From the NCBI RefSeq assembly GCF_013266755.1, contig NZ_JABRWJ010000005.1:496001-560000 (forward strand): DNA of 64,000 bases. The letters run 5' to 3'. The notes beneath the pieces are model-generated. The model was given only the letters and a program-made list of their open reading frames with translations, made no database searches and was not told the origin of the DNA. The DNA comes from Pseudaquabacterium terrae (GTDB lineage: Bacteria > Pseudomonadota > Gammaproteobacteria > Burkholderiales > Burkholderiaceae_C). Shown here piece after piece: positions 44,938 through 54,922 of the stretch. How positions within the stretch are numbered: position 1 is the first letter of the stretch; each line of letters starts with the position of its first letter. Both the position numbers and the translations under genes were made by a program.

Positions 44938-47900
44938 GGCGTCAAGGCTCCGGTGGTTTCGCGCGGCCGCGCGCGCGCCAGCGCATCGACCAGCTGCTGC
45001 ATGCGGATCGGCTTGGCCAGGTAGTCGTCCATGCCGGCGGCCAGGCACTGCTCGCGGTCGCCGTGCATCGCGTTGGCGGTCATCGCGACGATGCGCGGGC
45101 GCTCGGCTTCGGCCCACTCGGCGGTGATCAGCCGCGACGCGGCCAGGCCATCCATCTCCGGCATCTGCACGTCCATCAGCACCACGTCGTAACGCTGGCG
45201 GCGCAGGCTCTCGATGGCCTCGATGCCGTTGGCCGCGACATCGGCGCGGTAGCCCATCTGCAGCAGCAGCCGCAGCGCGAGTTTCTGGTTCACCAGGTTG
45301 TCCTCGGCGACCAGGATGCGCAGCGGATGGCGCTGCGCCATGCCGGGATCGGCCACCGGCGCCGCGGCGGGCGCGGCCGCGACACCGGTGCCGCCGAGCA
45401 GCGTGACCAGCGTGTCGAAGAGCGCGCTCTGGTGCAGCGGCTTGGCCAGCGCGGCGGCGAACAGGCGGTCGTCGACCTCGCGGCGGCCCAGCGAGCTGAA
45501 CAGCACCAGCGGCATCGTGTGGCCCGCCGCACGCAGCCGCCGCGCCAGCGTGGCGCCGTCCATGCCGGGCATGTGCATGTCGAGGATCGCCAGGTCGTAG
45601 CGCTCGCGCGCGGCCATCTCCAGCGCCGCCGGGGCTTCAGCCGCGTCGTGCACCACCATGCCCCAGCGTGCGGTCTGCAGCGCCAGGATGCGGCGGTTGG
45701 TCGCGTTGTCGTCGACCACCAGCAGGCGCCGGCCCTTCAGCGCCGGCTGCTCGCCGATCAGCGCGCGCCGCGCCGCGCGCTGCAGCTTGGCGCGTGGCGC
45801 GACGATGTCGAAGCTGAAGGTGCTGCCGCGGCCCGGTCCGTCGCTGGCCGCGTCCATCGCGCCGCCCATCAGCTCGACCAGGCGGCGGCTGATCGCCAGC
45901 CCGAGGCCGGTGCCGCCGTACTTGCGCGTGGTGCTGCTGTCGGCCTGGCTGAAGCTCTGGAACAGCCGCGCGCGGCCCTGCGGCGTCAGGCCGATGCCGG
46001 TGTCGCGCAGCGCGAAGTGCAGGCGGTCGGCGGCCGTGGCGCGCACCGTCAGCACGACCTCGCCGGCGTCGGTGAACTTGACCGCGTTGGCCAGCAGGTT
46101 CAGCAGCACCTGGCGCAGCCGCGTCACGTCGCCGCGCACCGTCTCGGGCAGCTCGCCGTCGAAGACGTAGGCCAGGTCGAGCTGCTTCTCGGCCGCGCGC
46201 GCGGCGACCAGATCGAGTGCGGACTCGACGCATTCGCGCAGGTCGAAGGGCTGCGCCTCGATGTCCATGCGGCCGGCCTCGATCTTCGAGAAGTCGAGGA
46301 TGTCGTTGATGATCGTCAGCAGCGCATCGCCGGAGTCGCGGATCGTCGTCGCGAAGTCGCGCTGCTCGGCCGACAGCGCGGTGTCCAGCAGCAGGCCGCT
46401 CATGCCGATCACCGCGTTCATCGGCGTGCGGATCTCGTGGCTCATCGTCGCCAGGAACGCGCTCTTGGCGTCGTTGGCGGCCTCTGCGAGGCGTCGCGCG
46501 TCTTCGGCCAGGCGTCGATCGCCTTCGGCTTGCGTGCGCGCCTCGCGCGCCTCGGCGAACAGCTGCGCGTTGCGGATCGCGATGCCGACGCCGGCGGCCA
46601 TCGTCTCCAGCAGGTGCTGGTCGGCCGGTGCAAAGCGGTTCTGCTCGCGCGTGCTCTGCACGCTGATGACGCCGATCGGCCGGTCGCGCACGACGATCGG
46701 CACGCCGAGGTAGCTGGCCGCGCGCACGCCGCGCCGCGTCGCGCCGAGCGCGTCGGCGGCGCCGTCGACGTCGTGGTTGATCAGCAGCGCACGCCCGGTC
46801 TCGAGGATCTTGCCGGTCAGGCCCTCGCCGAGGCCCTGCGTGTCCAGCGCCTCGCCGTGCACGTACGGGAAGCGCACGACGCCGGCCGCCTCGTCGACCA
46901 GCGCGACGTAGCAGATGTCGGCGCGGAAGGTCTCGCGCAGCTTGTCGCCGAGCGCGGGCAGCAGCTCGTGAAGCTCGATCTTCGACGACAGCGCCTGGCC
47001 CAGCGCATTGACGGTGGCCAGCTCGTTCGCGCGCTGCGCGGTCTGCGCCAGCAGCGCCTGGGTCTGCGTGAAGAGCCGCGCGCGCTCCAGCGCGACGCTG
47101 ACGCTGCCGGCCAGCGTCTGCAGCAGCTTCAGGTCCGCGTCGTCGAAGGCGTGTTCGCGGTCGACGTTGTCGAGGCCGATCATCGCCACGACGCGCCCGT
47201 CCTGCAGCACCGGCACGCGCAGCAGGCTGCGCGCGGTCAGCGTGCCCGGCACCGTCTGCTGGCGCACGCCGAGCGCGGCCAGCTGCGCATCGACATCGGC
47301 ATTGATCAAGAGCGGCTGCGCGGTGCGGATCACATGCCAGCCGAGCGGCGAGATCGGCGCGTCGGGCACCGCGTGGTGCTGGCCGCGCTCGAGCAGGTAG
47401 GCGAAGTGGCGCCTGTCGGCGCCGGCATCGAAGGTCGCGATGCTGATCGCCTGCGAATCGAACAGCGCGCGCAGCTCTTCGCCGACCAGCGTGTGGATCG
47501 CCTGCTCGTCGAGCTGGCCGGCCAGCCCCTGCTGCACGCCGTTGATGATCGCCAGCTCGCGGGCACGTGCGTCGGTCTGCTTCAGCAGCTGCTGCGTCTG
47601 GTCGAACAGCCGTGCGCTCTGCAGCGCGACGCCCATCGACGCGGCAATCGTCTGCAGCAGCCGCACCTGCGATTCGCCGTAGGCGTATTCACGCTCGAAA
47701 TCCTCGGTGTCGACGATGCCCAGCACGCGGTCGCCGACGATCACCGGGACTTTCAGCACCGACTTCGCCGCGTCGGTGTCCGGCAGCACGCGGTCCAGGG
47801 CCATGGCGGCGGCCATCGTGTGATGCACGACCGGCGCGCGGGTCGCCACCATCCTTTCCCAGGCGCCGCCGCTGCGCGGCGTGTAGGGCGGCAATTGCAG

Positions 47901-50600
47901 CCGCCGACCCTTCTCGACCGCATACATCGTGTGCATCTGGTTGCTGGCCGGCTCGTGCCAGGTGATGCCGACGTTCTCGCTGCCCAGCACCTCGCGCAGC
48001 TTGTCGCCCACCAGGTCGACGATGGCCTGGAAGTCCAGCGAGCCGGCCATGCCCTGTTGGATGCTGTTGATCACCGCGAGCTCGGCGTTGCGCTGTTCGG
48101 TTTCCTTCAGCAGCGCCTGCGTCTGGTCGAACAGCAGCGCGCTCTGCAGCGCCACGGCCATCGCGGCGCCGATGGTCGACAGCATGCGCGCGTCGGCCTC
48201 GCTGAACGCGTGCTCGCGCTCGTGGTCCTCGACCGAGATGCCACCGACGCGGCGGTCGCCGACCACCATCGGCACGAGCAGCGAGCTGCGTGCGACGTCG
48301 GTGCCCGGCACGTGGCCGACGAGGTCGGGCACGTGCAGCAGCACCGGCGCGCGCAGCGCGAGGCGCTCCTGCCAGGCGGCCGCATTGCCGGCGTAGTCGC
48401 GGTCCGGCACCTGCAGCCGCCGGCCGTGCTCGAAGAGATAGAGGAACTTCACCGCCCGGCGCTCGTGGTCCAGCCAGGTGATGCTGAGGTCGTCGCGTCC
48501 GAGCACCTGGCGCAGCTTGTCGCCGACCAGCTCGACGATGCCCCGGAAATCCAGCGAGCCGGCAATGCCTTGCTGGATGCTGTTGATCACCGCCAGCTCG
48601 GCCGCGCGCTGCTCGGCCTGCGCCTGCGCGGCGCGTGCTTCGGCCGTGCGCGCGGCCACCTGCGCTTCCAGGTCCTCGCCGCGGCGCGCGTTCGACAGCG
48701 CCACCGCCGCCTGCGCGGCGAGCATTGCCAGCAGGTCGCGGTCGCCGTCGTCGAAGCGGCCGAACGCGCCGTCGAGGTCGGCGTAGAGCCAGCCGATCAG
48801 CTCGCGCTGCGCGATCAGCGGCGCGACCAGGCAGCTGCGCTGGTCGACGGCCTCGCCGCCGTCCGGGCCGTGGCGCAGCGTGGCGACGCGCGTGGCGCGC
48901 GCGTCGTCGAGCCATTGCCGCACCGCCTGCAGCAGCGCGGCGGCGTCTTCGCCGGCGGGCAGTTGCGCGCCGGCGATCGCCGGGCCCGCGGGCTGGTCCA
49001 GCACCAGCAGCACACGTTGCGCGCCGCTCAACTCGGCGAGCTCGTCGATCAGGAATTCCTGCAGCGCCGCGACGCCGGGCTGCTCGTTGAGCCGCACGCC
49101 GGTGTCGACCAGGCGCCGGAAGGGCTCGCCGGGGTCGTTTGGCAAGCGCAGGTGGGCGAGGCGGCGTTCGTCCGGCAGGCCGCGGCGGCGGGCCTCGTGC
49201 AGCCAGGCCCGCACGAGCTCGCGGTTGTCGGGGACGCGGCTCAAGAAGCAGCGCCGCAGGCCGGGGTCGCGCACATTGCCCACCGCCTCGAGCAGGAAAG
49301 CGTGGGCCTGCTGCAGCGCCTGCCAGGCGGCGTCGTGCTGGCCGCCGGCGGCGAGCGCACGCGCGTGCTGCCACCAGATCTCCTGCCGCGTGACGGGGTC
49401 GATCAGCGCCAGCCCGCTGCGCCGGTGCATCGCGGCCGCACGGCGGCTGGCGCGCCACGCGCCGTGCGCATCGCCATGCGCCAGCAGCGCCCGCGCAAGG
49501 CCGACGAGCAGGTTGATCGACCACGTCGTCGTGCCGCCCGTGTCGCGCAGGCCGGCGCGGTACAGGCGCGCGGCCTCGGCCGGCCGGCCCTCGGCCAGCG
49601 CCAGGCTGGCCGCGAACTGGCCGCGCGTGTAGCGGTCACGCACCGAGTGTTCGACGGTGCCCAGCGCGTCGAGCTCGGCTAGCGCCGCGCGAGCCCTCTC
49701 GAGGTCACCGAGCTGCAGCGCCGACTCGCCGGTGTTGGCGAGCGGAATCGCGAGCGAACCGCGTGCGCCGCTGTCCTTCAGCGTGCGAGTCGCCGGCGCG
49801 GCGATGCGCAACGCGCGCCGGTACAAGCCGAGCGTGCTGTAGTTGGCGGCGAGGTTGCCGCGCATCGCCGCGCTACGCTGCACGTGGCCCGAGCGATCCA
49901 GGGCATCGCACGCCCGCTGCCGCAGCAGCAGCCCGGCGGCCAGATCGGCTTCGGTGGTCGCCAGCGCGTTCAGCGCGCTGCCGAGCGATGCGAAATCGCC
50001 GCTGCGCCCGGCGAGCTCGACCGCCGTCGTCGAGAGCTCGCGCGCCGCGCGGTCTTCGCTGCGCCGCATCGCGATCCAGGCCAGCATCGTCAAGGCCCAG
50101 GCGCGGCCACCGAGCTGGTCGAGCGCCTCGAACAGAGGGTCTGCAGCCTGCAGGTCGGCGCTGGCCGCGTCGAATTCATTGCGCAGGAACTGCACCTCGC
50201 CGCGGCGGGCCAGTGCCCGCGCGTGGGCTTCGCGGTGGCGCGACCGCGCCCCCAGCGCCACCGCGGCGTCGGCGGCGGCCAGCGCCTCGTCCATCCGCGC
50301 GGCGCGCATCAGCGGCAGCGCGCGTGCGGTCTGCGCGAGGGCCTGGTCCAGGCGGTGGCGTGCGCGCGTCGCCTCCCGCAGCATCGCGTCGGCGTCGGCC
50401 AGTGCGGCGTCGAGCTGGCCGATCGCGCAGTGCGCCTCGCTGCGCAGCGCCAGCAGCTGCCGCCGCGCGGCAGCGCCGGGCCGCTCGTGCTGCAAGGCCT
50501 GCGTGCAGCGTGCGACGGCCTCGGCCTGCCGGCCGGCCCGCGCGTGCTCCGCGGCTTGCCTGACGGCATGTTCGACAGCGGTCGGACTTCGCAGCGTCAT
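44934..50600 (-). CDS. very large hybrid sensor histidine kinase with TPR-like and five GAF domains
   Basis: An 1888-residue soluble kinase. Residues 1-480 are TPR-like helical repeats. Five GAF domains follow (about 500-640, 675-830, 845-1005, 1020-1180, 1195-1355), each of the last four introduced by a near-identical helix such as [11 protein letters not shown]. HisKA has His1388 in [12 protein letters not shown], then HATPase ([29 protein letters not shown]) and two receivers (LVVDDN near 1627, LVAEDN near 1763). The ATG at 50600 has AGGAGG nine bases upstream, better than the ATG at 50618. No TM helix is seen. It starts the kinase-HPt-regulator operon. Confidence 0.9.
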   Translation of the reverse strand: MTLRSPTAVEHAVRQAAEHARAGRQAEAVARCTQALQHERPGAAARRQLLALRSEAHCAIGQLDAALADADAMLREATRARHRLDQALAQTARALPLMRAARMDEALAAADAAVALGARSRHREAHARALARRGEVQFLRNEFDAASADLQAADPLFEALDQLGGRAWALTMLAWIAMRRSEDRAARELSTTAVELAGRSGDFASLGSALNALATTEADLAAGLLLRQRACDALDRSGHVQRSAAMRGNLAANYSTLGLYRRALRIAAPATRTLKDSGARGSLAIPLANTGESALQLGDLERARAALAELDALGTVEHSVRDRYTRGQFAASLALAEGRPAEAARLYRAGLRDTGGTTTWSINLLVGLARALLAHGDAHGAWRASRRAAAMHRRSGLALIDPVTRQEIWWQHARALAAGGQHDAAWQALQQAHAFLLEAVGNVRDPGLRRCFLSRVPDNRELVRAWLHEARRRGLPDERRLAHLRLPNDPGEPFRRLVDTGVRLNEQPGVAALQEFLIDELAELSGAQRVLLVLDQPAGPAIAGAQLPAGEDAAALLQAVRQWLDDARATRVATLRHGPDGGEAVDQRSCLVAPLIAQRELIGWLYADLDGAFGRFDDGDRDLLAMLAAQAAVALSNARRGEDLEAQVAARTAEARAAQAQAEQRAAELAVINSIQQGIAGSLDFRGIVELVGDKLRQVLGRDDLSITWLDHERRAVKFLYLFEHGRRLQVPDRDYAGNAAAWQERLALRAPVLLHVPDLVGHVPGTDVARSSLLVPMVVGDRRVGGISVEDHEREHAFSEADARMLSTIGAAMAVALQSALLFDQTQALLKETEQRNAELAVINSIQQGMAGSLDFQAIVDLVGDKLREVLGSENVGITWHEPASNQMHTMYAVEKGRRLQLPPYTPRSGGAWERMVATRAPVVHHTMAAAMALDRVLPDTDAAKSVLKVPVIVGDRVLGIVDTEDFEREYAYGESQVRLLQTIAASMGVALQSARLFDQTQQLLKQTDARARELAIINGVQQGLAGQLDEQAIHTLVGEELRALFDSQAISIATFDAGADRRHFAYLLERGQHHAVPDAPISPLGWHVIRTAQPLLINADVDAQLAALGVRQQTVPGTLTARSLLRVPVLQDGRVVAMIGLDNVDREHAFDDADLKLLQTLAGSVSVALERARLFTQTQALLAQTAQRANELATVNALGQALSSKIELHELLPALGDKLRETFRADICYVALVDEAAGVVRFPYVHGEALDTQGLGEGLTGKILETGRALLINHDVDGAADALGATRRGVRAASYLGVPIVVRDRPIGVISVQSTREQNRFAPADQHLLETMAAGVGIAIRNAQLFAEAREARTQAEGDRRLAEDARRLAEAANDAKSAFLATMSHEIRTPMNAVIGMSGLLLDTALSAEQRDFATTIRDSGDALLTIINDILDFSKIEAGRMDIEAQPFDLRECVESALDLVAARAAEKQLDLAYVFDGELPETVRGDVTRLRQVLLNLLANAVKFTDAGEVVLTVRATAADRLHFALRDTGIGLTPQGRARLFQSFSQADSSTTRKYGGTGLGLAISRRLVELMGGAMDAASDGPGRGSTFSFDIVAPRAKLQRAARRALIGEQPALKGRRLLVVDDNATNRRILALQTARWGMVVHDAAEAPAALEMAARERYDLAILDMHMPGMDGATLARRLRAAGHTMPLVLFSSLGRREVDDRLFAAALAKPLHQSALFDTLVTLLGGTGVAAAPAAAPVADPGMAQRHPLRILVAEDNLVNQKLALRLLLQMGYRADVAANGIEAIESLRRQRYDVVLMDVQMPEMDGLAASRLITAEWAEAERPRIVAMTANAMHGDREQCLAAGMDDYLAKPIRMQQLVDALARARPRETTGALTP

Positions 50601-50749
50601 TGTTCTTGGCCTCCTCATGCCGGGTGCGTGCCGCCGGACCCGATGCCGGCGCAGCGCGGCTGTTGCCGGGGCACCGTGCCAGCGCGGCCCCGCGGCGTCA
50701 ATGGAACAAGTGCCTAGGGATCGCCCGCTGGTGGGCGCAGCCGCAGGGG

Positions 50750-50971
50750 TCAATGGCGCTGCGCGACCAGCGTCGGCTGCAGGGTTGGCGCAGCGGTCGG
50801 CGCGCTGGCGACCGCGGCCGTGGCCTGCGGGCGCGCGGCGGCCGCGAGCCGGCTGCGCTGCGGCTCGGCAACCGACACGACCCCGTGCAGCACGGCCAGC
50901 GTGACGCAGGCGGCGGCGGCAGCGGCGGCGATACGGGAGACGGTCGAGAGGCGGAACGTGGCGGTCGTCAT
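50750..50971 (-). CDS. small protein with one hydrophobic N-terminal segment
   Basis: A 73-residue protein: basic start [13 protein letters not shown], hydrophobic Ala-rich segment (about 14-32, ending [10 protein letters not shown]), then a polar Ala/Pro-rich tail. AGGAG lies seven bases before the ATG. It could be a membrane-anchored or exported small protein. It is 149 bases upstream of the giant kinase gene on the same strand and may be cotranscribed. No family recognised. Confidence 0.55.
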   Translation of the reverse strand: MTTATFRLSTVSRIAAAAAAACVTLAVLHGVVSVAEPQRSRLAAAARPQATAAVASAPTAAPTLQPTLVAQRH

Positions 50972-51130
50972 GGTCGGCTCCTGGTGGTGGTCTGCGTCGT
51001 GCAGTGACACCACTGTCGAGCCGGAGACCATCCGCCGTCCTTGAGCCGCCTGAAACAGGACCTGAAGCGTTCTGAACCGGCACGCCGGCGCCCCAGGCAC
51101 AATGCCGGCTCGTTCCCCGCTGCGGCGGGA

Positions 51131-51308
51131 AGCGTTCGCTAGGGGTGTTGGCGCCCGACCCGGCGCCGACTGAGACAGTCCCTTTGAACCTGATTGAGGC
51201 GAGCCCCTTGGGCGAGCCACAGTCCCCAATTGGGGATTGAGGCGAGCCCTTCGGGGCGAGCCACAGTCCCCATTTGGGGACCGAGGTAATCCTCGCGCAG
51301 GGAAGCAG
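51131..51308 (+). ncRNA. thiamine pyrophosphate (TPP) riboswitch with internal tandem-repeat insertion
   Basis: The conserved THI-box parts are in order: AGGGGTG (51141-51147), P3 stem GGCGCC/GGCGCC (51150-51155, 51162-51167), CTGAGA (51170-51175), CCCTTTGAACCTGAT (51180-51194), then GAGGTAATCCTCG (51283-51295) and CGCAGGGAAGC (51296-51306). Between CCTGAT and GAGGTAAT, where only a base or two is normal, lie about 88 extra bases made of 44-base repeats. GGGAAG (51300-51305) can also pair with CTTCCC (51329-51334), a candidate switching hairpin. The next gene is a TonB-dependent receptor, the kind of target known for TPP control. Confidence 0.88.
51175..51286 (+). repeat. 44-base tandem repeats inside the TPP riboswitch
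   Basis: Copies begin at 51175, 51219 and 51263, each with ACAGTCCC. Copy 1 holds the riboswitch sequence TTTGAACCTGATTGAGG at this place; copies 2 and 3 hold CCCCAATTGGGG / CCCCATTTGGGG hairpins. Between copies runs GGCGAGCCCCTTGGGCGAGCC or its near match. The third copy is partial and leads into the final riboswitch segment. Confidence 0.8.
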
Positions 51309-51397
51309 CTCTCGAACCGGCACGCCTTCTTCCCGTCTCCGGACGTGCCCGTCTTCAGTGTTTGCCCACCTGCCATCGACGCATCGAAGGTTTCCCG

Positions 51398-53503
51398 ATG
51401 GCATTCCGATCTCATTGCGTGTTAGGCACGCTCACGCTCGCCGCGCTGCAGGCGCTGGCGCAGGACACGCCGCAGACCGTCACGGTCACCGGACGCGGCA
51501 CCACCACCGCGACGGTCGCCGGCTTCGGCAACGTGCCGCTCGGCAAGCTGCCGATGTCGGCGATCTCGCTCGGCAACGGCCAGCTGGAGGATGCTGCCGT
51601 CTCGACGCTGGCCGACATCACGCGGCTCGACGCCAGCCTGAGCGACGCCTACAACTCGCCCGGCTACTGGAGCAGCCTGACGATCCGCGGCTTCGTGCTC
51701 GACAACCGCTACAACTACCGACGCGACGGGCTGCCGATCAATGCCGAGACGGCGATCGGCCTGGCCAACAAGCAATCGATCGAAGTGCTCAAGGGCACCT
51801 CCGGCCTGCAGGCCGGCACCAGCGCGCCCGGGGGACTCGTGAACTTCGTGGTCAAGCGCCCGACCGCCGGGCTGCGCGCCGCGGCGATCGGCTGGGCGCA
51901 GGACGGCAGCGTCGGCGCATCGGTCGACCTGTCCGAGCGCAGCGGCGCCAGCGGCGCCTTCGGCTGGCGCATCAACGCCGCGGCGGAGAAGCTCGACCCG
52001 CAGCTGCGCGATGCCGAAGGCCGCCGCCACCTGCTGGCGCTGGCCGCCGACGCGCGCCTGTCCCCCGGCAGCCAGCTCGAAGGCGAGCTCGAATGGAGCC
52101 GCCAGCGCCAGCCCAGCATGCCGGGCTTCAGCCTGCTCGGCGGCCGCCTGCCCGATGCGCAGGCGATCGACCCGCGCATCAACTTGAACAACCAGCCTTG
52201 GAGCCTGCCGGTGGTGCTGGAAGGCCGCACCGCCTCACTGCGCTGGACCCACGAGCTGCGCCCCGACTGGCGCATCAGCGCGCATGCGATGGCCCAGCGC
52301 CTGAAGAGCGACGACCGCGTCGCCTTTCCGTTCGGCTGCAGCGCCGAGAACAACTACGACCGCTACTGCAGCGACGGCAGCTTCGACCTCTACGACTTTC
52401 GCAGCGAAGGCGAGCGCCGCGACACCGATGCGCTGGACCTCGCGCTCAGCGGCCGCGCGATGCTGGGCGGCATGGACCACCGCTTCACGATCGGCCTGCT
52501 GGCCAGCCGCTTCGAGGCCCGCTTCAACCGCCAGGCCTACAACTGGGTCGGCGTCGGCCAGATCGACGGCAGCGTGATCACGCCGGCCGACCCGACGCTG
52601 ACCGACGAGAACACGAACCGCGACGAACGCAGCACCGAGCTGCGCCTGCAGGACCAGATCACGCTGGGCCAGGACACCACGCTGTGGGCCGGCCTGCGCA
52701 GTTCGCGCATCGCGCGCGCCAGCGTACGCACCGACGGCTCGCGCGGCACCGACTACCACCAGCAGCTGACCACGCCGTGGCTCGCGCTGAGCCACCAGCT
52801 CAGCCCGGCCGCGATGGTCTACGCCAGCTGGGGCCAGGGGGTGGAATCCGAGGTCGTGCCGAACCGTTCGTTCTACGCCAACGCGGGCCAGCCGCTGGCG
52901 GCCCTGAAGAGCCGCCAGATCGAAGCCGGGATCAAGCGCCGCAGCACCGCGGTCGACGCCGGCATCACGCTGTTCGACATCCGCCGCCCGATGTGGGCCG
53001 ACTTCTGCGACACCGACGGCCAGTGCGTCCGGCTCGCCGATGGCGCGCAGCGGCACCGCGGCCTGGAGGCCGACGCCGAGGCGCGCCTGGGCGCGTGGAA
53101 CCTGCGCGGCAGCGTGATGTGGCTGAAGGCCCGTCGCGAAGGCTCCATCGACGCAAACGTCGAAAACAAGCGGCCCGCGAACGTGCCCGCTTTCGCGCTG
53201 AAGGCCCAGGCCGCCTACAACGTGCCCGCCCTGCCCGGCCTGGCGCTGCTGGGCTTCGTCACCCACGAGGGCGACCGCGCCGTGCTGCCCGACAACAGCA
53301 TCATCGCCGGGGGCTGGACCCGCATCGACCTGGGCCTGCGCTACGCGATGAAGCTCGACGGCCACGCACTGACCTGGCGCGCCGGCGTCGACAACGTGGC
53401 CGACCGCCGGGCGTGGAAGGAGACGCCCTACCAGTTCAGCCACGTCTACCTGTATCCGCTGGCGCCGCGGCGGGCGCATGCCTCGCTGAACGTGCAGTTC
53501 TGA
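51398..53503 (+). CDS. TonB-dependent outer-membrane receptor, probable thiamine or precursor uptake
   Basis: A 701-residue TonB-dependent receptor. An N-terminal signal ([22 protein letters not shown]) is followed by a TonB-box-like QTVTVTG, the plug domain with [22 protein letters not shown] and [24 protein letters not shown], and a beta-barrel ending in HASLNVQF with the terminal aromatic. The wording is of the FhuA/siderophore-receptor type. Because it is the only gene behind a TPP riboswitch, the likely substrate is thiamine or a precursor rather than iron. ATG 51398 was chosen for the signal peptide; GAAGG lies about eight bases before. Confidence 0.88.
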   Translation: MAFRSHCVLGTLTLAALQALAQDTPQTVTVTGRGTTTATVAGFGNVPLGKLPMSAISLGNGQLEDAAVSTLADITRLDASLSDAYNSPGYWSSLTIRGFVLDNRYNYRRDGLPINAETAIGLANKQSIEVLKGTSGLQAGTSAPGGLVNFVVKRPTAGLRAAAIGWAQDGSVGASVDLSERSGASGAFGWRINAAAEKLDPQLRDAEGRRHLLALAADARLSPGSQLEGELEWSRQRQPSMPGFSLLGGRLPDAQAIDPRINLNNQPWSLPVVLEGRTASLRWTHELRPDWRISAHAMAQRLKSDDRVAFPFGCSAENNYDRYCSDGSFDLYDFRSEGERRDTDALDLALSGRAMLGGMDHRFTIGLLASRFEARFNRQAYNWVGVGQIDGSVITPADPTLTDENTNRDERSTELRLQDQITLGQDTTLWAGLRSSRIARASVRTDGSRGTDYHQQLTTPWLALSHQLSPAAMVYASWGQGVESEVVPNRSFYANAGQPLAALKSRQIEAGIKRRSTAVDAGITLFDIRRPMWADFCDTDGQCVRLADGAQRHRGLEADAEARLGAWNLRGSVMWLKARREGSIDANVENKRPANVPAFALKAQAAYNVPALPGLALLGFVTHEGDRAVLPDNSIIAGGWTRIDLGLRYAMKLDGHALTWRAGVDNVADRRAWKETPYQFSHVYLYPLAPRRAHASLNVQF

Positions 53504-53563
53504 CGGTCCGGGCGGACGGTTCCGGCGCCCCTTGAAAATCAGGCTATACTGCGCGGCTTCCCT
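53503..53563 (+). promoter_or_regulatory. tRNA-Asn promoter region
   Basis: TATACT at 53545-53550 is a good -10 element with GC before it, 14 bases upstream of the mature tRNA. No matching -35 is visible at 16-18 bases. Confidence 0.4.
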
Positions 53564-53639
53564 TCCCCGATAGCTCAGTTGGTAGAGCGCCGGACTGTTA
53601 ATCCGTAGGTCCCTGGTTCGAGCCCAGGTCGGGGAGCCA
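53564..53639 (+). tRNA. tRNA-Asn (anticodon GTT)
   Basis: A 76-base tRNA with encoded CCA. Acceptor TCCCCGA pairs with TCGGGGA; the discriminator is G; the anticodon loop is CTGTTAA with GTT at 53597-53599; the T-arm contains GGTTCGAGCCC. It stands at the border between core genes and a lower-G+C accessory region, a common island insertion point. Confidence 0.97.
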
Positions 53640-53664
53640 AATAAGCCATACGTGGCGAGCACTT

Positions 53665-53692
53665 AGCCCAGTTCCAACGAACTGGGCTTTTT
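53665..53692 (+). terminator. Rho-independent terminator of tRNA-Asn
   Basis: AGCCCAGTTC pairs with GAACTGGGCT around CAAC and is followed by TTTTT. A strong, simple terminator 26 bases after the tRNA. The remaining stretch up to 53903 shows no gene that I can support. Confidence 0.9.
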
Positions 53693-53902
53693 GCGTTTTG
53701 GGTCCTGGTAAGCAAAGGGTCAGCGGTCGGCACCGCTGGCCGCGAACACCCGAGGGCTACGCAAGTACATCGCCCCCAGCCAACGAGAACAATCCGCGCG
53801 CGCCGCTCCTCGGCTGCAAGTGCGTTGTGACGTTTGACGCGGGCGGTAGCACTTTGGCAACGCTGCCTCGACAATGGACGAATCGTCCAAGGAGGTGGCC
53901 CG

Positions 53903-54922
53903 ATGGCCGGAATGCGCCCAGTAGAGTTCGCAAACTTCGTCTGCACATCCGGAACTGATCTTGAGATGCTAGACATGGTGGACACCGTCGTGCTTCCAGC
54001 CTTCAGTAGCGGTCTGCGCCGCACTTGGGGCGAGAACACGTACTTCTTCCACGACGTGACACTGGTGGATTTTGCGCCGGACACCGTGAAAGGCACACCC
54101 GCAATTTGCGGCCGCTTTGTGAAGGACACCGTGCTGCATAGCAAGCAGGTCTATCGCAATGGTGAACTTCTCGCAAACAACCAGAAGATCAAATCAGCAC
54201 CGTCTGCATTCTTTGTACTTCTTCTGGAGCAGCACAAGCTCATCTACTGCTCCGAATACACTGGTGCTCCTGGCATAGGTACGTTCCGATCTACCGCGTA
54301 TCAATTTATCGGCCAAGCACACAAGGCCTATATTGACACAGCGTACGAGCAGTTCAAAGAACAAAGCAATGCGGACCCTGACGCCGAGCGCATCACGAAG
54401 GCTTCACTAGTGGAGAAGTTCCCGAGGCCTATGCTGGAAATAGTGCCGCTCGCAAGCGAAGAGTCAATCGACCAGTTTGTCAAGCGATTCAAAGTCTTGC
54501 AGGCGATGACGATACGCCTGATCAAACCGAACAACGAGATCAACAACGAAAGACTGTACGAACAGATTCAGACCGAATCTAGGCATATGGGCGCAACGGC
54601 CTCGACCCTCACCTACAAGAACAGCAAAGGCCTAAGTCAGTCAGTCGCGACCGACCATGCAGAAGCCGCGGCAGACGGGAACGCAGAGGTGACCTTTTCC
54701 GGCAAGGACAAGGAGGGCGCCCCACTCAAAGGCAGCAATGAGGACTTCAGGGTATTGCGATTCATTGAGGAACTGCCTAGTCAAGCTGCAGAAGCCGCCA
54801 GAAGGCTCTATATTGCGTTTAAGAGCGCACGGCAATCCGGGCTGATTACGGCTGAGCCTGCCGCCGACACACGCCATGCCGCGAAACTTGCGGACCTAAG
54901 AAGTAGAGCCGCCCAACAATGA
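53903..54922 (+). CDS. uncharacterised protein, first gene of a two-gene accessory module
   Basis: A 339-residue soluble-looking protein that I do not recognise. AGGAGG lies about eight bases before the ATG. It contains segments such as ENTYFFHDVTLVDF, AFFVLLLEQHKLIYCSEY and FIEELPSQAAEAARRLYIAF, mixed alpha/beta in character with no TM helix, no P-loop and no nuclease motif that I can name. The G+C content is clearly lower than in neighbouring core genes (30/60 at 54121-54180). Its stop overlaps the start of a four-helix membrane protein gene (ATGA), so the two act together. A sensor/effector pair of a defence system is a reasonable guess from position only. Confidence 0.8.
   Translation: MAGMRPVEFANFVCTSGTDLEMLDMVDTVVLPAFSSGLRRTWGENTYFFHDVTLVDFAPDTVKGTPAICGRFVKDTVLHSKQVYRNGELLANNQKIKSAPSAFFVLLLEQHKLIYCSEYTGAPGIGTFRSTAYQFIGQAHKAYIDTAYEQFKEQSNADPDAERITKASLVEKFPRPMLEIVPLASEESIDQFVKRFKVLQAMTIRLIKPNNEINNERLYEQIQTESRHMGATASTLTYKNSKGLSQSVATDHAEAAADGNAEVTFSGKDKEGAPLKGSNEDFRVLRFIEELPSQAAEAARRLYIAFKSARQSGLITAEPAADTRHAAKLADLRSRAAQQ

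Noticed and set aside
45063-49682. A 1539-codon open frame on the plus strand inside the kinase region
   Set aside because: It is fully antisense to the hybrid kinase, has biased Arg/Ala/His-rich composition and no domain; such frames are common at this G+C.
51175-51286. The 44-base repeats as a small CRISPR array
   Set aside because: There are no spacers; the units are directly adjacent and lie within a riboswitch.
53532-53550. TTGAAA/TATACT as a complete tRNA promoter
   Set aside because: The spacing is only seven bases; TATACT alone is kept as a -10 candidate.
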